Below, in pieces: positions 23,498 through 32,959 of a stretch of DNA of 64,000 bases. The DNA lies in the NCBI GenBank assembly GCA_963710355.1, contig CAVPZU010000001.1, forward strand, positions 310,001-374,000, read 5' to 3'. The position numbers and the translations under genes are program-made. Source of the DNA: Fen-1359 sp963710355. Its GTDB lineage: Bacteria; Planctomycetota; Phycisphaerae; Sedimentisphaerales; Anaerobacaceae. Below the pieces are notes generated by a model that was not told the origin of the DNA, searched no databases, and was given only the letters and a program-made list of their open reading frames with translations. Numbering within the stretch: the first letter of the stretch is position 1; each line of letters starts with the position of its first letter.

Positions 23498-25182
23498 TGA
23501 AAACGCCATTAGCAGTCCTGCAAAACAGAAAGGGCTCGGTACTTGCCTTTATTGCGTTGGCAATTATTATATTGTCCATATTGGGTTTGGGGCTTTTGAC
23601 AATCTCTTATGGCGTCAGATTTCACGCCGCAAAGATTCAGAATGGAGCGATTGCTCTGCTCGCAGCAGAAGCCGGTTACGAAAAGGCTGTTTTCTGGATG
23701 GGGCAGCAGACCGATATGGTTTATGTTATGAAAGCGGGCGGCAGTTATTCAGATTCAATTTCTCTTTCAAACGGCGGGTGTGACTATCAGGTATCTTTTT
23801 TTTCATTCATAGGCTCAAAACCGGTTTATCGCATTATTTCAAACGGATACAGCGGAAGATTCAAAAGAACGGTTGATGTTCTTGTCGTTCAGGCGATAAG
23901 CGGCTGGGATATGGGAATGTGCAGGATACCAAGCGGGACTAATTCTACAACTCCTGTGTATTTTGCCAGCGGCGAGGTCTTAGATATGCCTATACACATC
24001 AATAAGCAGAATGACAGCCCCGACATCAGAGACATCTTTATAACCGGCGACCCGCAGTTTCTGGAAAATGTGGGTATGGGAGAATCCAGATATACGAGCG
24101 GCGGTTCTGATAAATATGCCGATGTTATGAATGTCTTTGATGCCGGAATTGATTTTGACCAGCCGGACAGCAGGATTACCGATGCATCGGTTGTCCAGAA
24201 TAAAGTCGACAGATTTAAGGATACCACAAAAGGCGCGTGTATTTTTACACCTGTTGCAAAGGCTTCCGTGACGAATAGCTCGCCTGCTGTGCAGCTCGAA
24301 TTCTTTGTCGATGCCGCAGGCGTGGGACAAGTTCGGATAACCAACGACTGCACAGTCAGAGGCTATACAGCGGGTACCTATGATTACATGATAAAACCCG
24401 GAACAACTAACCAATATCAAAAGTATAATATTTACGCTTATCATTTGAGTCCGACAAATGCCGACACAACAGGCGAAAGAGTAACCCGAACTATTGAAAG
24501 CACTTATGTCACTCAAACAATCGGCAGCGCACAATCCGAACCGGGCGGACAGATATTTGTAGATGGAAACGTCATTATCGGCGGCAATGACACCGTCGGT
24601 AATAACGCACAGGTCGTAAAGGGTAAAATTACCGTCGTTGCCACGGGAAATATCTGGATAGCAGATTCCGTAGTTCTCGATGGTCCGCATGATGCTGCCG
24701 GTATGCCCTCAAGTAATAATACGAATGCACTGGGTCTTATCTCTCAGGGGGTTGTTAAGGTTGTTGACCCCGGCATACCGGTGACATTATCTTCCAGTGA
24801 ACGAGATAGCCTACAATCGAGTTCGGATTATGTGCCCATTGGTATACCGGATCCGTATCAAACAACTCCGCCTAAATACTCAAGATACCTGTTCGACCCT
24901 ATGGTGGTAGAGTCCTCTGTGACTGTCGGCGGCGGGGGCTGGGGCGCTGAGAACGTGGGCAACAGGAGGAATTATAATGGAAACCAGGACGACCTGGTTG
25001 TTCGGGGGACTATTACTGAGGTTATAAGAGGAGTTGTGGGGCTTATAGGCAGCAACGGCTTTTTGAAGCATTACTATTTCGACAAAAGATTTCTCGAAGG
25101 TATCCTTCCGGGGGATATATGGCTGAGGGGAAAATATGTTCCGGCCCCTGCGGGGTGGAGAGATTATGAAACTATTGAATAA
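23497..25182 (+). CDS. PilX-like pilus-associated protein, copy 1
   Basis: A 561-residue protein with a short basic leader, then an N-terminal membrane helix (VLAFIALAIIILSILGLGLLTISYG) followed by AAEAGYEKAVFWM, the pattern of PilX-like pilus proteins that end up at the pilus tip or in the assembly platform. The rest is a large, mostly beta extracellular domain. The start ATG lies behind GGGAAGATATTG. The gene is directly followed by a close paralogue of the same length; 263 bases in the middle (24262-24524) are identical between the two, whereas the flanks have diverged, so gene conversion or recent duplication is likely. It probably contributes to adhesion through the pilus tip; this is inferred. 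Confidence 0.72.
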   Translation: MKTPLAVLQNRKGSVLAFIALAIIILSILGLGLLTISYGVRFHAAKIQNGAIALLAAEAGYEKAVFWMGQQTDMVYVMKAGGSYSDSISLSNGGCDYQVSFFSFIGSKPVYRIISNGYSGRFKRTVDVLVVQAISGWDMGMCRIPSGTNSTTPVYFASGEVLDMPIHINKQNDSPDIRDIFITGDPQFLENVGMGESRYTSGGSDKYADVMNVFDAGIDFDQPDSRITDASVVQNKVDRFKDTTKGACIFTPVAKASVTNSSPAVQLEFFVDAAGVGQVRITNDCTVRGYTAGTYDYMIKPGTTNQYQKYNIYAYHLSPTNADTTGERVTRTIESTYVTQTIGSAQSEPGGQIFVDGNVIIGGNDTVGNNAQVVKGKITVVATGNIWIADSVVLDGPHDAAGMPSSNNTNALGLISQGVVKVVDPGIPVTLSSSERDSLQSSSDYVPIGIPDPYQTTPPKYSRYLFDPMVVESSVTVGGGGWGAENVGNRRNYNGNQDDLVVRGTITEVIRGVVGLIGSNGFLKHYYFDKRFLEGILPGDIWLRGKYVPAPAGWRDYETIE

Positions 25183-25328
25183 ATAAGCTAAGACCCGCCC
25201 GAGAGCGGAAAGCGGCAGCAGTTTCAGTAATCAGGCAAAAACGTCTTTGTTTTTTTTGTTACTTTGTTGTTATGCGTGACATTTGGCCGAGATAATTGTG
25301 TAAATCGAGCGGCTGGGAAGATATTGAT

Positions 25329-27017
25329 ATGAAAATACCATTAACAGTCTTGCAAAACAGAAGAGGTTCGGTGCTTGCCTTTGTGATGATGGCTATGGTT
25401 GTATTGTCCATACTTGGTTTGGGACTGTTAACCATGTCTTACGGCGTCAGGTACAGCTCCGCGAAAATTCAGAATGAAACTGTTGCTATGCTCGCAGCGG
25501 AAGCCGGTTACGAAAGTGCTGTTTTCTGGATGGGACAGCAAGCTGATATGTTTTCTGTTTTGAAACCGACCGGTTCTTACTCTGCTTCACTTACTTTTCC
25601 GAACAGCGGGTGTGACTATCAGGTATCTTTATTTTCATTTGTAGGCTCAAAACCGATTTATCATGTTATTTCAAACGGATACAGCGGACAATTTAAAAGA
25701 ACGGTGGATGTTCTTGTCGTTCAGGCGATAAGCGGCTGGGATATGGGAACCTGCCAGATTCCGAACGGAAAGTCTTCCACATCGCCGGTGTATTTTGCCA
25801 GCGGTGAGGTCTTAGATATACCTATACACATCAATAAGCAGAATGACAGCCCCGACATCAGAGACATCTTTATACAAGGCAACCCGACATTTCTGCAAAC
25901 TGTAAGTATGGGTGAATCGAGATATACGAGCGGCGGTTCTGATAAATATTCCGATGTAATGGGTGTTTTTGATGAGGGGATTGATTTTGACCAGCCGGAC
26001 AGCAGGATTACCGATGCATCGGTTGTCCAGGATAAGGTTGACAGATTCAAGGACAGCACGAAAACCGTATGCTCATTTACGCCTGTCACAAAAGCTTCCG
26101 TGACGAATAGCTCGCCTGCTGTGCAGCTCGAATTCTTTGTCGATGCCGCAGGCGTGGGACAAGTTCGGATAACCAACGACTGCACAGTCAGAGGCTATAC
26201 AGCGGGTACCTATGATTACATGATAAAACCCGGAACAACTAACCAATATCAAAAGTATAATATTTACGCTTATCATTTGAGTCCGACAAATGCCGACACA
26301 ACAGGCGAAAGAGTAACCCGAACTATTGAAAGCACTTATGTCACTCAAACAATCGGAGGCGTACAATCCGAACCGGGCGGGCAGATATTTGTAAATGGGA
26401 ATGTCATTATCGGCGGCAATAGCACCGTCGGTAATAATGCACAGGTCGTAAAGGGTAAAATTACCGTCGTTGCCACGGGAAATATCTGGGTAGCAGATTC
26501 TGTAGTTCTCGATGGTTCCCATGATGCTGCCGGTATGCCTTCCATGGATAACCCGAATGTCCTCGGGCTTATTGCCCAAGGAGTTGTTAAGATTGCTGAC
26601 CCAGGTGTATCTACAACTGTAGCGAGTGGAAAGGACAAAACGAACCTCACAGGCGCAAATTATGCGCCGATTGGTATCCCAGACCCGTATCAGAAAAATC
26701 CACCCATATACTCAAGATACCTGCCTGACCCTATGGTGGTCGAGGCCTCTATGACTGTCGGCGGCGGGGGCTGGGGCGCTGAGAATGTGGGCAACAGGAG
26801 GGGATATAGCGCAGACAACTATGACGACCTGATCGTTCGGGGGACTATTACTGAAGCTATAAGAGGTGTTGTGGGGCTAATAGGAACTAACGGTTATTCA
26901 AAGCATTACTATTTCGACAAAAGATTTCTCGAAGGTATCCTTCCGGGGGATATATGGCTGGAGGGAAAATATATTCCAGCCCCTGCCGGTTGGAGTGATT
27001 ATGTAACCCATGATTGA
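25329..27017 (+). CDS. PilX-like pilus-associated protein, copy 2
   Basis: 562 residues, collinear with the gene at 23497: same leader and helix (VLAFVMMAMVVLSILGLGLLTMSYG) and the same ending (ILPGDIWL-x-GKY-PAPAGW). The N-terminal third and the stretch after residue 400 have diverged by many substitutions, whereas the centre (26094-26356) is identical at DNA level to copy 1. Two nearly full-length tandem copies may give alternative pilus tips or a dosage effect. The repeat unit also carries the 50 bases upstream of the start, so its ribosome-binding site came with it. Confidence 0.72.
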   Translation: MKIPLTVLQNRRGSVLAFVMMAMVVLSILGLGLLTMSYGVRYSSAKIQNETVAMLAAEAGYESAVFWMGQQADMFSVLKPTGSYSASLTFPNSGCDYQVSLFSFVGSKPIYHVISNGYSGQFKRTVDVLVVQAISGWDMGTCQIPNGKSSTSPVYFASGEVLDIPIHINKQNDSPDIRDIFIQGNPTFLQTVSMGESRYTSGGSDKYSDVMGVFDEGIDFDQPDSRITDASVVQDKVDRFKDSTKTVCSFTPVTKASVTNSSPAVQLEFFVDAAGVGQVRITNDCTVRGYTAGTYDYMIKPGTTNQYQKYNIYAYHLSPTNADTTGERVTRTIESTYVTQTIGGVQSEPGGQIFVNGNVIIGGNSTVGNNAQVVKGKITVVATGNIWVADSVVLDGSHDAAGMPSMDNPNVLGLIAQGVVKIADPGVSTTVASGKDKTNLTGANYAPIGIPDPYQKNPPIYSRYLPDPMVVEASMTVGGGGWGAENVGNRRGYSADNYDDLIVRGTITEAIRGVVGLIGTNGYSKHYYFDKRFLEGILPGDIWLEGKYIPAPAGWSDYVTHD

Positions 27018-27339
27018 CCGCCTGTATTGTGTCCGACCATCTTTAAATCCCGCTGCATTATAGGACAGAAAACATTTCCAATTTGTCTTCATAACAATTC
27101 TTAGCCTTATCGAATGTGTCCGAAATACTGTAAGAACCCCAAAAAGGGACTTTGCAGACTCAATATTTTTGATTTTATGGGACATAAACTTTTTTGTTTT
27201 TCGACTGGTAAAGACTTTATGCCGCAGATTTTTTTTGGAAAATCCGTCGTTTTATAAGGTCGATAAACAAAAAAAAGGGGTTTTGAGCATACCCCTGTTA
27301 TATTCAGAAATGGCTGCATTAAAGGCGGATGCTTATTTT
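27018..27339 (+). other. Intergenic region before pilM
   Basis: About 320 bases, AT-rich, with two T-tracts (near 27190 and 27225) and an AAAAAAAAGGGG run at about 27269-27280. An open frame reaches back to 27169, but its N-terminal residues are not PilM-like. A second promoter for the pilM-pilQ genes here is plausible; I cannot fix one. Confidence 0.3.
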
Positions 27340-28395
27340 ATGAAAATGAGTTTTAAAAATGTTTTGGAAATAAACCGCGACCAGCTGCTGGGGCTGGATA
27401 TAGGCTCCTATTCTGTAAAGATAGTACAACTGCAAAAGGAAAAAAGTGGTTTTACGCTTACTGCTGCGGCAAAAGTTGACATCGATACTGCCAAAGTGAC
27501 CGAACCGGGCAGCATTGACATAAATGTTGTCAAAGCAGTTCAGGAATGTTTGCGACTTTCATTTGCCCAGACCCAGATGGCGGTGTGCGGTGTTTCCGGT
27601 CCGGAGGTGGCTGTCCGCCGCTTTAAGTTTCCGTTTCTGCCGCGGGATGAAGTCCACGGTGCCGTTATGCTCGAAGCTGCCCAGGTATGTCCTTTCAACT
27701 TCAGTGACAGCATTGTTGATTATCACGTTATTCCGAACGGCCAGGATTCCATTCGCGGCATCCTTGTGGCAGCTACCAGCAGACTGGTACAAAAGAAGAA
27801 ATGGCTTGCCGAAGAGGCATCTTTGCGAACCGTATTGATGGATGTTGACGGCCTGGCGCTGCTGAATTGCTTACAGTTCAGCAAACAGGACCAGCCGGAT
27901 CGAAAAATTGCCGTTCTGAATGTCGGCGGCTCTCTTACCACACTTGCAATAACCGATAATGAAAATCTGCCTTTTATTCGTGATATAGCGTATGCAGGCA
28001 GCGATATAATCGGCAACCTTGCTTTGCGGCTCGGTGTTGAACCGGCAATTGTTCAGAAGAGTATTTCAGGTGCGGCGGACATTGCAGGCGAGAGGCTGAA
28101 TATAAAAGATGCTCTGCCGTCTGCCTGTCAGAAGCTGGCTGATGATGTATCGGAAACGCTTCGATATTACTCTGCGAATGAAAAAACTGTGGTTGATGAA
28201 ATTTATGTAAGCGGCGGTTTTGCCCTTGTTGATGGTTTTATTGACCTTCTCAAAAGCAGATTCCCTGCGAGTGTCCGGCTGTGGAACCCCTTTGAAGCCG
28301 TTCTGTGTAACATCCCGGGCCAATATGCAGATTTTCTTAAGAAGCAGGGGCCTGTAATGACAGTCGCTGCGGGGCTGGCAATGAGAACAATTTAA
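27340..28395 (+). CDS. pilM: Type IV pilus actin-like ATPase PilM
   Basis: A 351-residue protein of the PilM/FtsA-like actin fold. The N-terminal phosphate-1 motif LLGLDIGSYSVKIVQL and the later VLNVGGSLTTLAI and EIYVSGGFALVDGF motifs form the nucleotide-binding cleft. PilM sits on the cytoplasmic side of the inner membrane and binds PilN's N-terminus. I chose ATG 27340 (MKMSFKNVLEINRDQ); ATG 27310 or 27346 are possible since no strong ribosome-binding site is seen. It heads the pilM-N-O set. Confidence 0.88.
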   Translation: MKMSFKNVLEINRDQLLGLDIGSYSVKIVQLQKEKSGFTLTAAAKVDIDTAKVTEPGSIDINVVKAVQECLRLSFAQTQMAVCGVSGPEVAVRRFKFPFLPRDEVHGAVMLEAAQVCPFNFSDSIVDYHVIPNGQDSIRGILVAATSRLVQKKKWLAEEASLRTVLMDVDGLALLNCLQFSKQDQPDRKIAVLNVGGSLTTLAITDNENLPFIRDIAYAGSDIIGNLALRLGVEPAIVQKSISGAADIAGERLNIKDALPSACQKLADDVSETLRYYSANEKTVVDEIYVSGGFALVDGFIDLLKSRFPASVRLWNPFEAVLCNIPGQYADFLKKQGPVMTVAAGLAMRTI

Positions 28396-28407
28396 TTGGG
28401 TTTTTTT

Positions 28408-29061
28408 ATGTTCACAATTGATTTATTAAAAGGACAGGGTATCCCTGCGAAAAGCAGACCGGAAGGTATTGCGGCTGCTGTAATAACAATTGCTGTTCCT
28501 GTTGTTGCAGCTGCCATTATGTTCGGCTGTTTTTTTGTCAACAAAGTTCGTATATCTTTCGGAAAAAATGAAATTGCTCGTTTGGAAAAGAAATTTGAGG
28601 AATCCGACCTCAATGAGGCGATAAAAAAACACAAAACGCTTGAACAGGAGGTGCAACATTTGTCAGCAGGTCTGTCTGAGGTCGCAGGAGTCATCAACGG
28701 TCAGGCTCAATGGTCGCCTGTTTTGGAAGCAGTCATAAAGAATATGCCGTATACCATTGTGTTAAAGGCCGCCGATGTTAAAAAGGACAGCAAAAAGATT
28801 AAGAAGCCCAAAGCAGATGGAGATGAAAAGGGCGTAATGATTGAGGAGACTGTCCCCATCAGGATTTTGCATCTTAGCTTAACAACAAACCAGCAGAATA
28901 ATTTCGACCAGGCCGTAAAAGGATTTCGTGAAAGTCTTTTCGCCGACCCTGCTGTTGGTCCGAAGCTTGATGATATCAGGGTGGCGCAGGAGTTTGATAA
29001 GGTCGAAGGCAAGGGCGTGATATCGTATGAAATGTATCTTGTTTTCAAACCCTCATTGTAA
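28408..29061 (+). CDS. pilN: PilN-like pilus alignment protein
   Basis: A 217-residue bitopic protein: a short cytoplasmic N-terminus (MFTIDLLKGQGIP) that would bind PilM, one membrane helix (about residues 22-45), a coiled-coil stretch (EIARLEKKFEESDLNEAIKKHKTLEQEVQHL), then a small alpha/beta domain. Size, topology and position between pilM and a PilO-like gene support PilN; sequence identity in this family is low. ATG 28408 begins 12 bases after the pilM stop. Confidence 0.75.
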   Translation: MFTIDLLKGQGIPAKSRPEGIAAAVITIAVPVVAAAIMFGCFFVNKVRISFGKNEIARLEKKFEESDLNEAIKKHKTLEQEVQHLSAGLSEVAGVINGQAQWSPVLEAVIKNMPYTIVLKAADVKKDSKKIKKPKADGDEKGVMIEETVPIRILHLSLTTNQQNNFDQAVKGFRESLFADPAVGPKLDDIRVAQEFDKVEGKGVISYEMYLVFKPSL

Positions 29062-29071
29062 TGGTTCCGAT

Positions 29072-29671
29072 ATGGTTATGAAAATAAATATAAAAAAATA
29101 TCTTTCAAAAATTCTGTTTGTCTGGGCGGGCTTCTTTTTCGTCGCTCTCCAGATGTATATTTTTGTTTTGGCACCTCAGAGTAAGGAAAAGAAAAGGCTG
29201 GGTGATGAACTTGCGAAAATAACCGAGCGGTACCAGCAGGCTCAGGATGTCGCCAGCGAGGCAGACAGGATGAGGTTGAATAAGCAGATTGACAGTTTAA
29301 AAAATGAAGCAGGCGGTTTTGCGGTTAGTGTTGAGGATTCGGCAAATCTTACTTTTGATATTAGCCGGCTTGCTGACCAGTTGAGGCTCTCGGCACTTGC
29401 CATCAAAACGAGGGCCGATGAGCCGATTCAGAACTGCAGCCATATTTGCGAAAACCGGATTCTCATCAATTTCACGTCGGCCTTTAATCAGTTTTTCGCT
29501 CTTATAAATGCCCTTGAAAGACATCGGCCTGTTGTGTTTGTTGATACCTTCTCAATAACTCGACCGCCGCAGCAGGTGCAGGAGGGCAATGAGGTAACGA
29601 TGGAACTGGCTGTTTTTGTTACAAAGCCCCTTGAAACTTCAAATAAAGTTGCTTCAAAAAATAAAATATGA
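29072..29671 (+). CDS. pilO: PilO-like pilus alignment protein
   Basis: A 199-residue bitopic protein with one N-terminal membrane helix (ILFVWAGFFFVALQMYIFVL), a coiled coil (KEKKRLGDELAKITERYQQAQDVASEADRMRLNKQI) and an alpha/beta ferredoxin-like end, the arrangement of PilO. It would pair with PilN to link the inner-membrane platform to PilP and the secretin. It starts just after pilN's stop; ATG 29072 is chosen over upstream codons inside pilN. Confidence 0.75.
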   Translation: MVMKINIKKYLSKILFVWAGFFFVALQMYIFVLAPQSKEKKRLGDELAKITERYQQAQDVASEADRMRLNKQIDSLKNEAGGFAVSVEDSANLTFDISRLADQLRLSALAIKTRADEPIQNCSHICENRILINFTSAFNQFFALINALERHRPVVFVDTFSITRPPQQVQEGNEVTMELAVFVTKPLETSNKVASKNKI

Positions 29672-29703
29672 TTACGGACTTTTTTTCCCGCGATGGAGCT
29701 GAA

Positions 29704-30486
29704 ATGCGGACTATAGCAATTGCAAATCAGAAGGGCGGCTGCGGCAAAACGACTACTACAGTCAATATTGCGTCAGCGCTGGCATTTACAGGGAAAAAGG
29801 TCCTTGTTGTCGATTTTGACCCTCAGGCACATGCTACTATGGGCTTCGGCGTTGACCCGGAAACCCTCGGTAAAACAATTTATGATTCTTTTACAAATAC
29901 AAATGTACCGATTAGCTCGGTAGTATTGCAGACGAAAGTCAGCGGATTGAGCCTGGCTCCGAGTAATATTCTGCTTTCCGGGCTCGAATTTGAGCTTGCA
30001 ATTCGTTTCAGCAGGGAATTTGCCCTCAAACAGCTTCTTAATTCTGTTAATGATAAGTATGATATGTGTATTATTGATTGTTCACCATCACTGAGCCTTT
30101 TGACCTTAAATGCCCTCGTTGCAAGTGACGAGGTGATTATCCCCGTTCAGACGCAGTATTACGCCATTGAAGGGCTCAAGCAGCTGCTCGAGACGATTGC
30201 TATAGTCAAGCAGCGTTTCAATTCGTCCCTGAAAATCCTCGGGATACTTTTGACCTTCGTGGAAACGAGAACGACCCTGAGCAAACAGGTACAGCAGCAG
30301 ATGAGACAATTCTTTGGAGCGATGGTTTTTGATACGGTTATTCACAGAACCGTCAGATTGGCCGAGGCACAAGTGCGGGCTTGCCTATTTTGCTTTACGC
30401 ACCGACATCCAAAGGCTCTGACGAATACCGTGCGCTTGCTGCTGAAATCACGAGCGCTACAGCGTAGTTTGGGAGTTATGATATGA
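29704..30486 (+). CDS. ParA/MinD-like ATPase inside the pilus operon
   Basis: A ParA/Soj-type ATPase with deviant Walker A KGGCGKTTTT (near residues 10-19), the Walker A' DFDPQAHATMG and Walker B YDMCIIDCSPSL. In chromosome or plasmid systems such proteins form gradients on DNA or membrane to position cargo; within a pilus operon it may position the pilus machine. After RLAEA (30369) the frame slips: adding one C to read GCACCAAGTGCG gives PSAGLPILLYAPTSKGSDEYRALAAEI and a stop at 30465-30467, a normal ParA end. The frame shown runs instead to 30486 and overlaps the next gene's start. ATG 29704 is chosen for the canonical MRTIAIANQKGG start. Confidence 0.82.
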   Translation: MRTIAIANQKGGCGKTTTTVNIASALAFTGKKVLVVDFDPQAHATMGFGVDPETLGKTIYDSFTNTNVPISSVVLQTKVSGLSLAPSNILLSGLEFELAIRFSREFALKQLLNSVNDKYDMCIIDCSPSLSLLTLNALVASDEVIIPVQTQYYAIEGLKQLLETIAIVKQRFNSSLKILGILLTFVETRTTLSKQVQQQMRQFFGAMVFDTVIHRTVRLAEAQVRACLFCFTHRHPKALTNTVRLLLKSRALQRSLGVMI

Positions 30487-31298
30487 CAAGTTACAAAGCA
30501 GGTTTGCACAAAAACATATCTTCGATATTTGACGGCGCCCCTCTCCAGAGGCCGTCTGCGGATTCGGCCTCGAAGCAGACATCTTTGCCGAGTTTTGTCA
30601 CTGAGCAGACCGACAGTTCCAAGCCGGGACAAGACCCTCAGCAGCATTTGTCGCAGCAGCAATCCTATCCTCAGCCGCCCAAACCGGTTCAGAAGCTTTA
30701 TAAGGACACCGCTGAAAAAACACATAACTTGATTTCCAAAACGAATTCACAAAAAGATACGAGTTTCTCAAGGATTTATCAGGCTTTCAAGGCAAAGCTT
30801 CTGCCTCGCAAATCAGGTATCAACCAGAAAAGGCAGATAAGTTCTATCGTATTGGTGCCTGTTCTTTGTCTTGTTTTGGTTTTTGTTATCTTTAAATTTG
30901 TATTGCCCGCTTCACCAAAGAAAAGGTCCAGTCCTCCAATTCAGACTGTTGTGAATGAAGTTTTAACGCCGGTAAAAATCAATTGGCAGATACCACAGCC
31001 TGTTTCAGCTTCGCTTCGAGACCCTATGAAACCGTTGATTTTAGACCAGATAGGGGCTGATGGGCAGACAACTTCCGGTCAGCAATCTTCCGGTGTTGCC
31101 GGCATTACTTTAGCGGGCATTGTTTATAGCGAAGATAACCCCGCAGCTATTATAGGTACGCAGATTATGCACACAGGAGAAAAAATTGGAGACGTTACCA
31201 TCGTAAAGATAGACAAGAATTCGGTAACTTTTGAACGAAATGGTCAGACGAAAACCTTAAGGGTTGGTCAAAGCTGGCTCCCAACGGACCAGATGTAA
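30483..31298 (+). CDS. PilP/GspC-like secretin-linking protein
   Basis: A 271-residue protein with a long Gln/Ser-rich cytoplasmic N-terminus, one membrane helix (about residues 120-142, SSIVLVPVLCLVLVFVIFKFVL), a Pro-rich spacer, and a C-terminal homology-region domain (ITLAGIVYSEDNPAAIIG ... VTFERNGQTKTLRVGQSW) of the PilP/GspC type that binds the secretin N-domains in the periplasm. GGGAG precedes the ATG. The usual PilP is smaller and a lipoprotein, so the GspC-like single-helix form and the long cytoplasmic tail are unusual. Confidence 0.75.
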   Translation: MTSYKAGLHKNISSIFDGAPLQRPSADSASKQTSLPSFVTEQTDSSKPGQDPQQHLSQQQSYPQPPKPVQKLYKDTAEKTHNLISKTNSQKDTSFSRIYQAFKAKLLPRKSGINQKRQISSIVLVPVLCLVLVFVIFKFVLPASPKKRSSPPIQTVVNEVLTPVKINWQIPQPVSASLRDPMKPLILDQIGADGQTTSGQQSSGVAGITLAGIVYSEDNPAAIIGTQIMHTGEKIGDVTIVKIDKNSVTFERNGQTKTLRVGQSWLPTDQM

Positions 31299-31347
31299 TA
31301 AAGGAAAAATTATAATTCTGAACATAAATTTTAGGAAGGGAAAAAAT

Positions 31348-32817
31348 ATGACAGACAAAAAGGAAAGTATCAGATTAGTGCTGTCGATTATTATCGCTTT
31401 GATTGTAACGGCAGCCGTATCAGCGGCATCAGATAGCCCGCAGACCGGCAATAAAGAGGTTCTGTCGGGTATGGAACAGAGACTGATGAAAAAGGTAAGC
31501 GTGGATTTCCGCGAAACATCGATAGATGATGTTATTAAAACACTGGCGGAGCAGGCAAATATTGACGTTATAAAAAGTCCTGATGTGACAGGCACTGTGA
31601 CGGCAAAACTTACCAATGTCCCGCTGAAGGAGGTGCTCGATAATATTCTTGCTGTTCACAATTACGGCTATGTTATATCCGAAAATGTGATAAGGATAGC
31701 GCCGGCCGACCAGATTGCCCAAAAGGCGGAAAAGCTTGAAAGCAAGATATATCGCATCACTTATGCCGATGTTACTGAAGTTGAAAAGGCTCTGAATAAG
31801 TTTAAATCTGCTCAGGGCTCGATTTCTTCAAACCCGGGAACAAGCAACATAATTGTCACCGATACCGAAAGCAAGATAAAAGCCATTGACACCTTTATTC
31901 AGGAGGTTGACCGCATAACGCCGCAGATTCTTGTCGAGGCCCGCATCTATGACATTACCAACACAGACCGGCTTGACCTCGGTGTCGAATGGCAGGCAGG
32001 CCGCAACACTACCTACGGCGAAGGAGAAGCTAGCACAAGCGATGGTCAGGGTTTAATTACCGGCGTGGGCACCAACCCGACCGCTGGTAAGACATCACCA
32101 TTTATAACGGGAATGTTTAGTGGTACCGCAGCCAAGAGCAAAGATACCACGGGTGTTCTGCGGCTCGGCTTTCTCAATGCAAATGCCGATGTCGATGCTT
32201 TGATTAAAGCGCAGGGTGAGACCATTAAGGCAAAACTGCTTGCCAATCCGAGGATTCTTGTTCTCGACAATCAACAGGCCGAGATTAAAATCGTCTCACA
32301 GATTCCTTATCAGCAGCTTAATCAGGGCGGCGGTTCAAGCGTTTCATTTGGCACCACCGAATTCAGAGAAGTCGGCGTAACGCTTAATGTTATTCCACAC
32401 CTGACTCGTGATGGAATGGTCAGGCTGCAGTTGAAGCCAAAGTTCAGTGTTCAGACTGGCTCGGTAAATGTTGGAACCTCTACGGAAAATTACCCTCAGC
32501 CTGTAATTGATGAGCGTGAGGCTGCTACAGTCCTGCTTATTAAAGACGGCCAGACGGTTGTCCTCGGCGGATTGCGCAAAAAAGATGTCACCAAACAGAT
32601 TGATAAAGTTCCTTTGCTCGGCGACCTGCCCCTTTTGGGGGGACTGTTCAGCTTTCAAGGTGAGCAGACTGTAACCAGCGAGCTGGTTGTCTTTGTGACA
32701 CCGAGAATTGTCGATACACCGGTAATGTCGAACGCAGAACAACAGCAATATAAGATTACTGACTTTGTGGGTCCGAAGCCTGTGGAAACCAATGTCGAAA
32801 AGCTCGACAAAAAATAG
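31348..32817 (+). CDS. pilQ: Outer-membrane secretin PilQ/GspD-like
   Basis: A 489-residue secretin, the outer-membrane channel of the pilus. After the signal peptide (VLSIIIALIVTAAVSAASD) comes an STN/N0-like domain (VSVDFRETSIDDVIKTLAEQANIDVI), an N1-type domain (KIYRITYADVTEVEKALNKF), and the secretin core (ILVEARIYDI, LANPRILVLDNQQAEIKI, the VLLIKDGQTVVLGGLRKK motif and PLLGDLPLLGGLF). ATG 31348 lies behind AGGAAGGG. It is the last gene of the operon and is followed by a strong terminator. It is shorter than proteobacterial PilQ, lacking AMIN domains. Confidence 0.92.
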   Translation: MTDKKESIRLVLSIIIALIVTAAVSAASDSPQTGNKEVLSGMEQRLMKKVSVDFRETSIDDVIKTLAEQANIDVIKSPDVTGTVTAKLTNVPLKEVLDNILAVHNYGYVISENVIRIAPADQIAQKAEKLESKIYRITYADVTEVEKALNKFKSAQGSISSNPGTSNIIVTDTESKIKAIDTFIQEVDRITPQILVEARIYDITNTDRLDLGVEWQAGRNTTYGEGEASTSDGQGLITGVGTNPTAGKTSPFITGMFSGTAAKSKDTTGVLRLGFLNANADVDALIKAQGETIKAKLLANPRILVLDNQQAEIKIVSQIPYQQLNQGGGSSVSFGTTEFREVGVTLNVIPHLTRDGMVRLQLKPKFSVQTGSVNVGTSTENYPQPVIDEREAATVLLIKDGQTVVLGGLRKKDVTKQIDKVPLLGDLPLLGGLFSFQGEQTVTSELVVFVTPRIVDTPVMSNAEQQQYKITDFVGPKPVETNVEKLDKK

Positions 32818-32852
32818 AATCGCACAGCCGTTAAGCAATTTGTTGTAAATAT

Positions 32853-32892
32853 CTATCGGCCCTGTCAATTTTCGACAGGGCCGATAGTTTAT
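32853..32892 (+). terminator. Terminator closing the pilus operon
   Basis: A perfect 14-bp stem: CTATCGGCCCTGTC (32853-32866) pairs with GACAGGGCCGATAG (32874-32887) around a seven-base loop and runs into TTTATT. Confidence 0.9.
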
Positions 32893-32959
32893 TCCATATT
32901 TTGGTTGGGGATTATATTTTTGACGCACGTCTTTGTTTTTGTTATCTTCTTGCCGCAGT

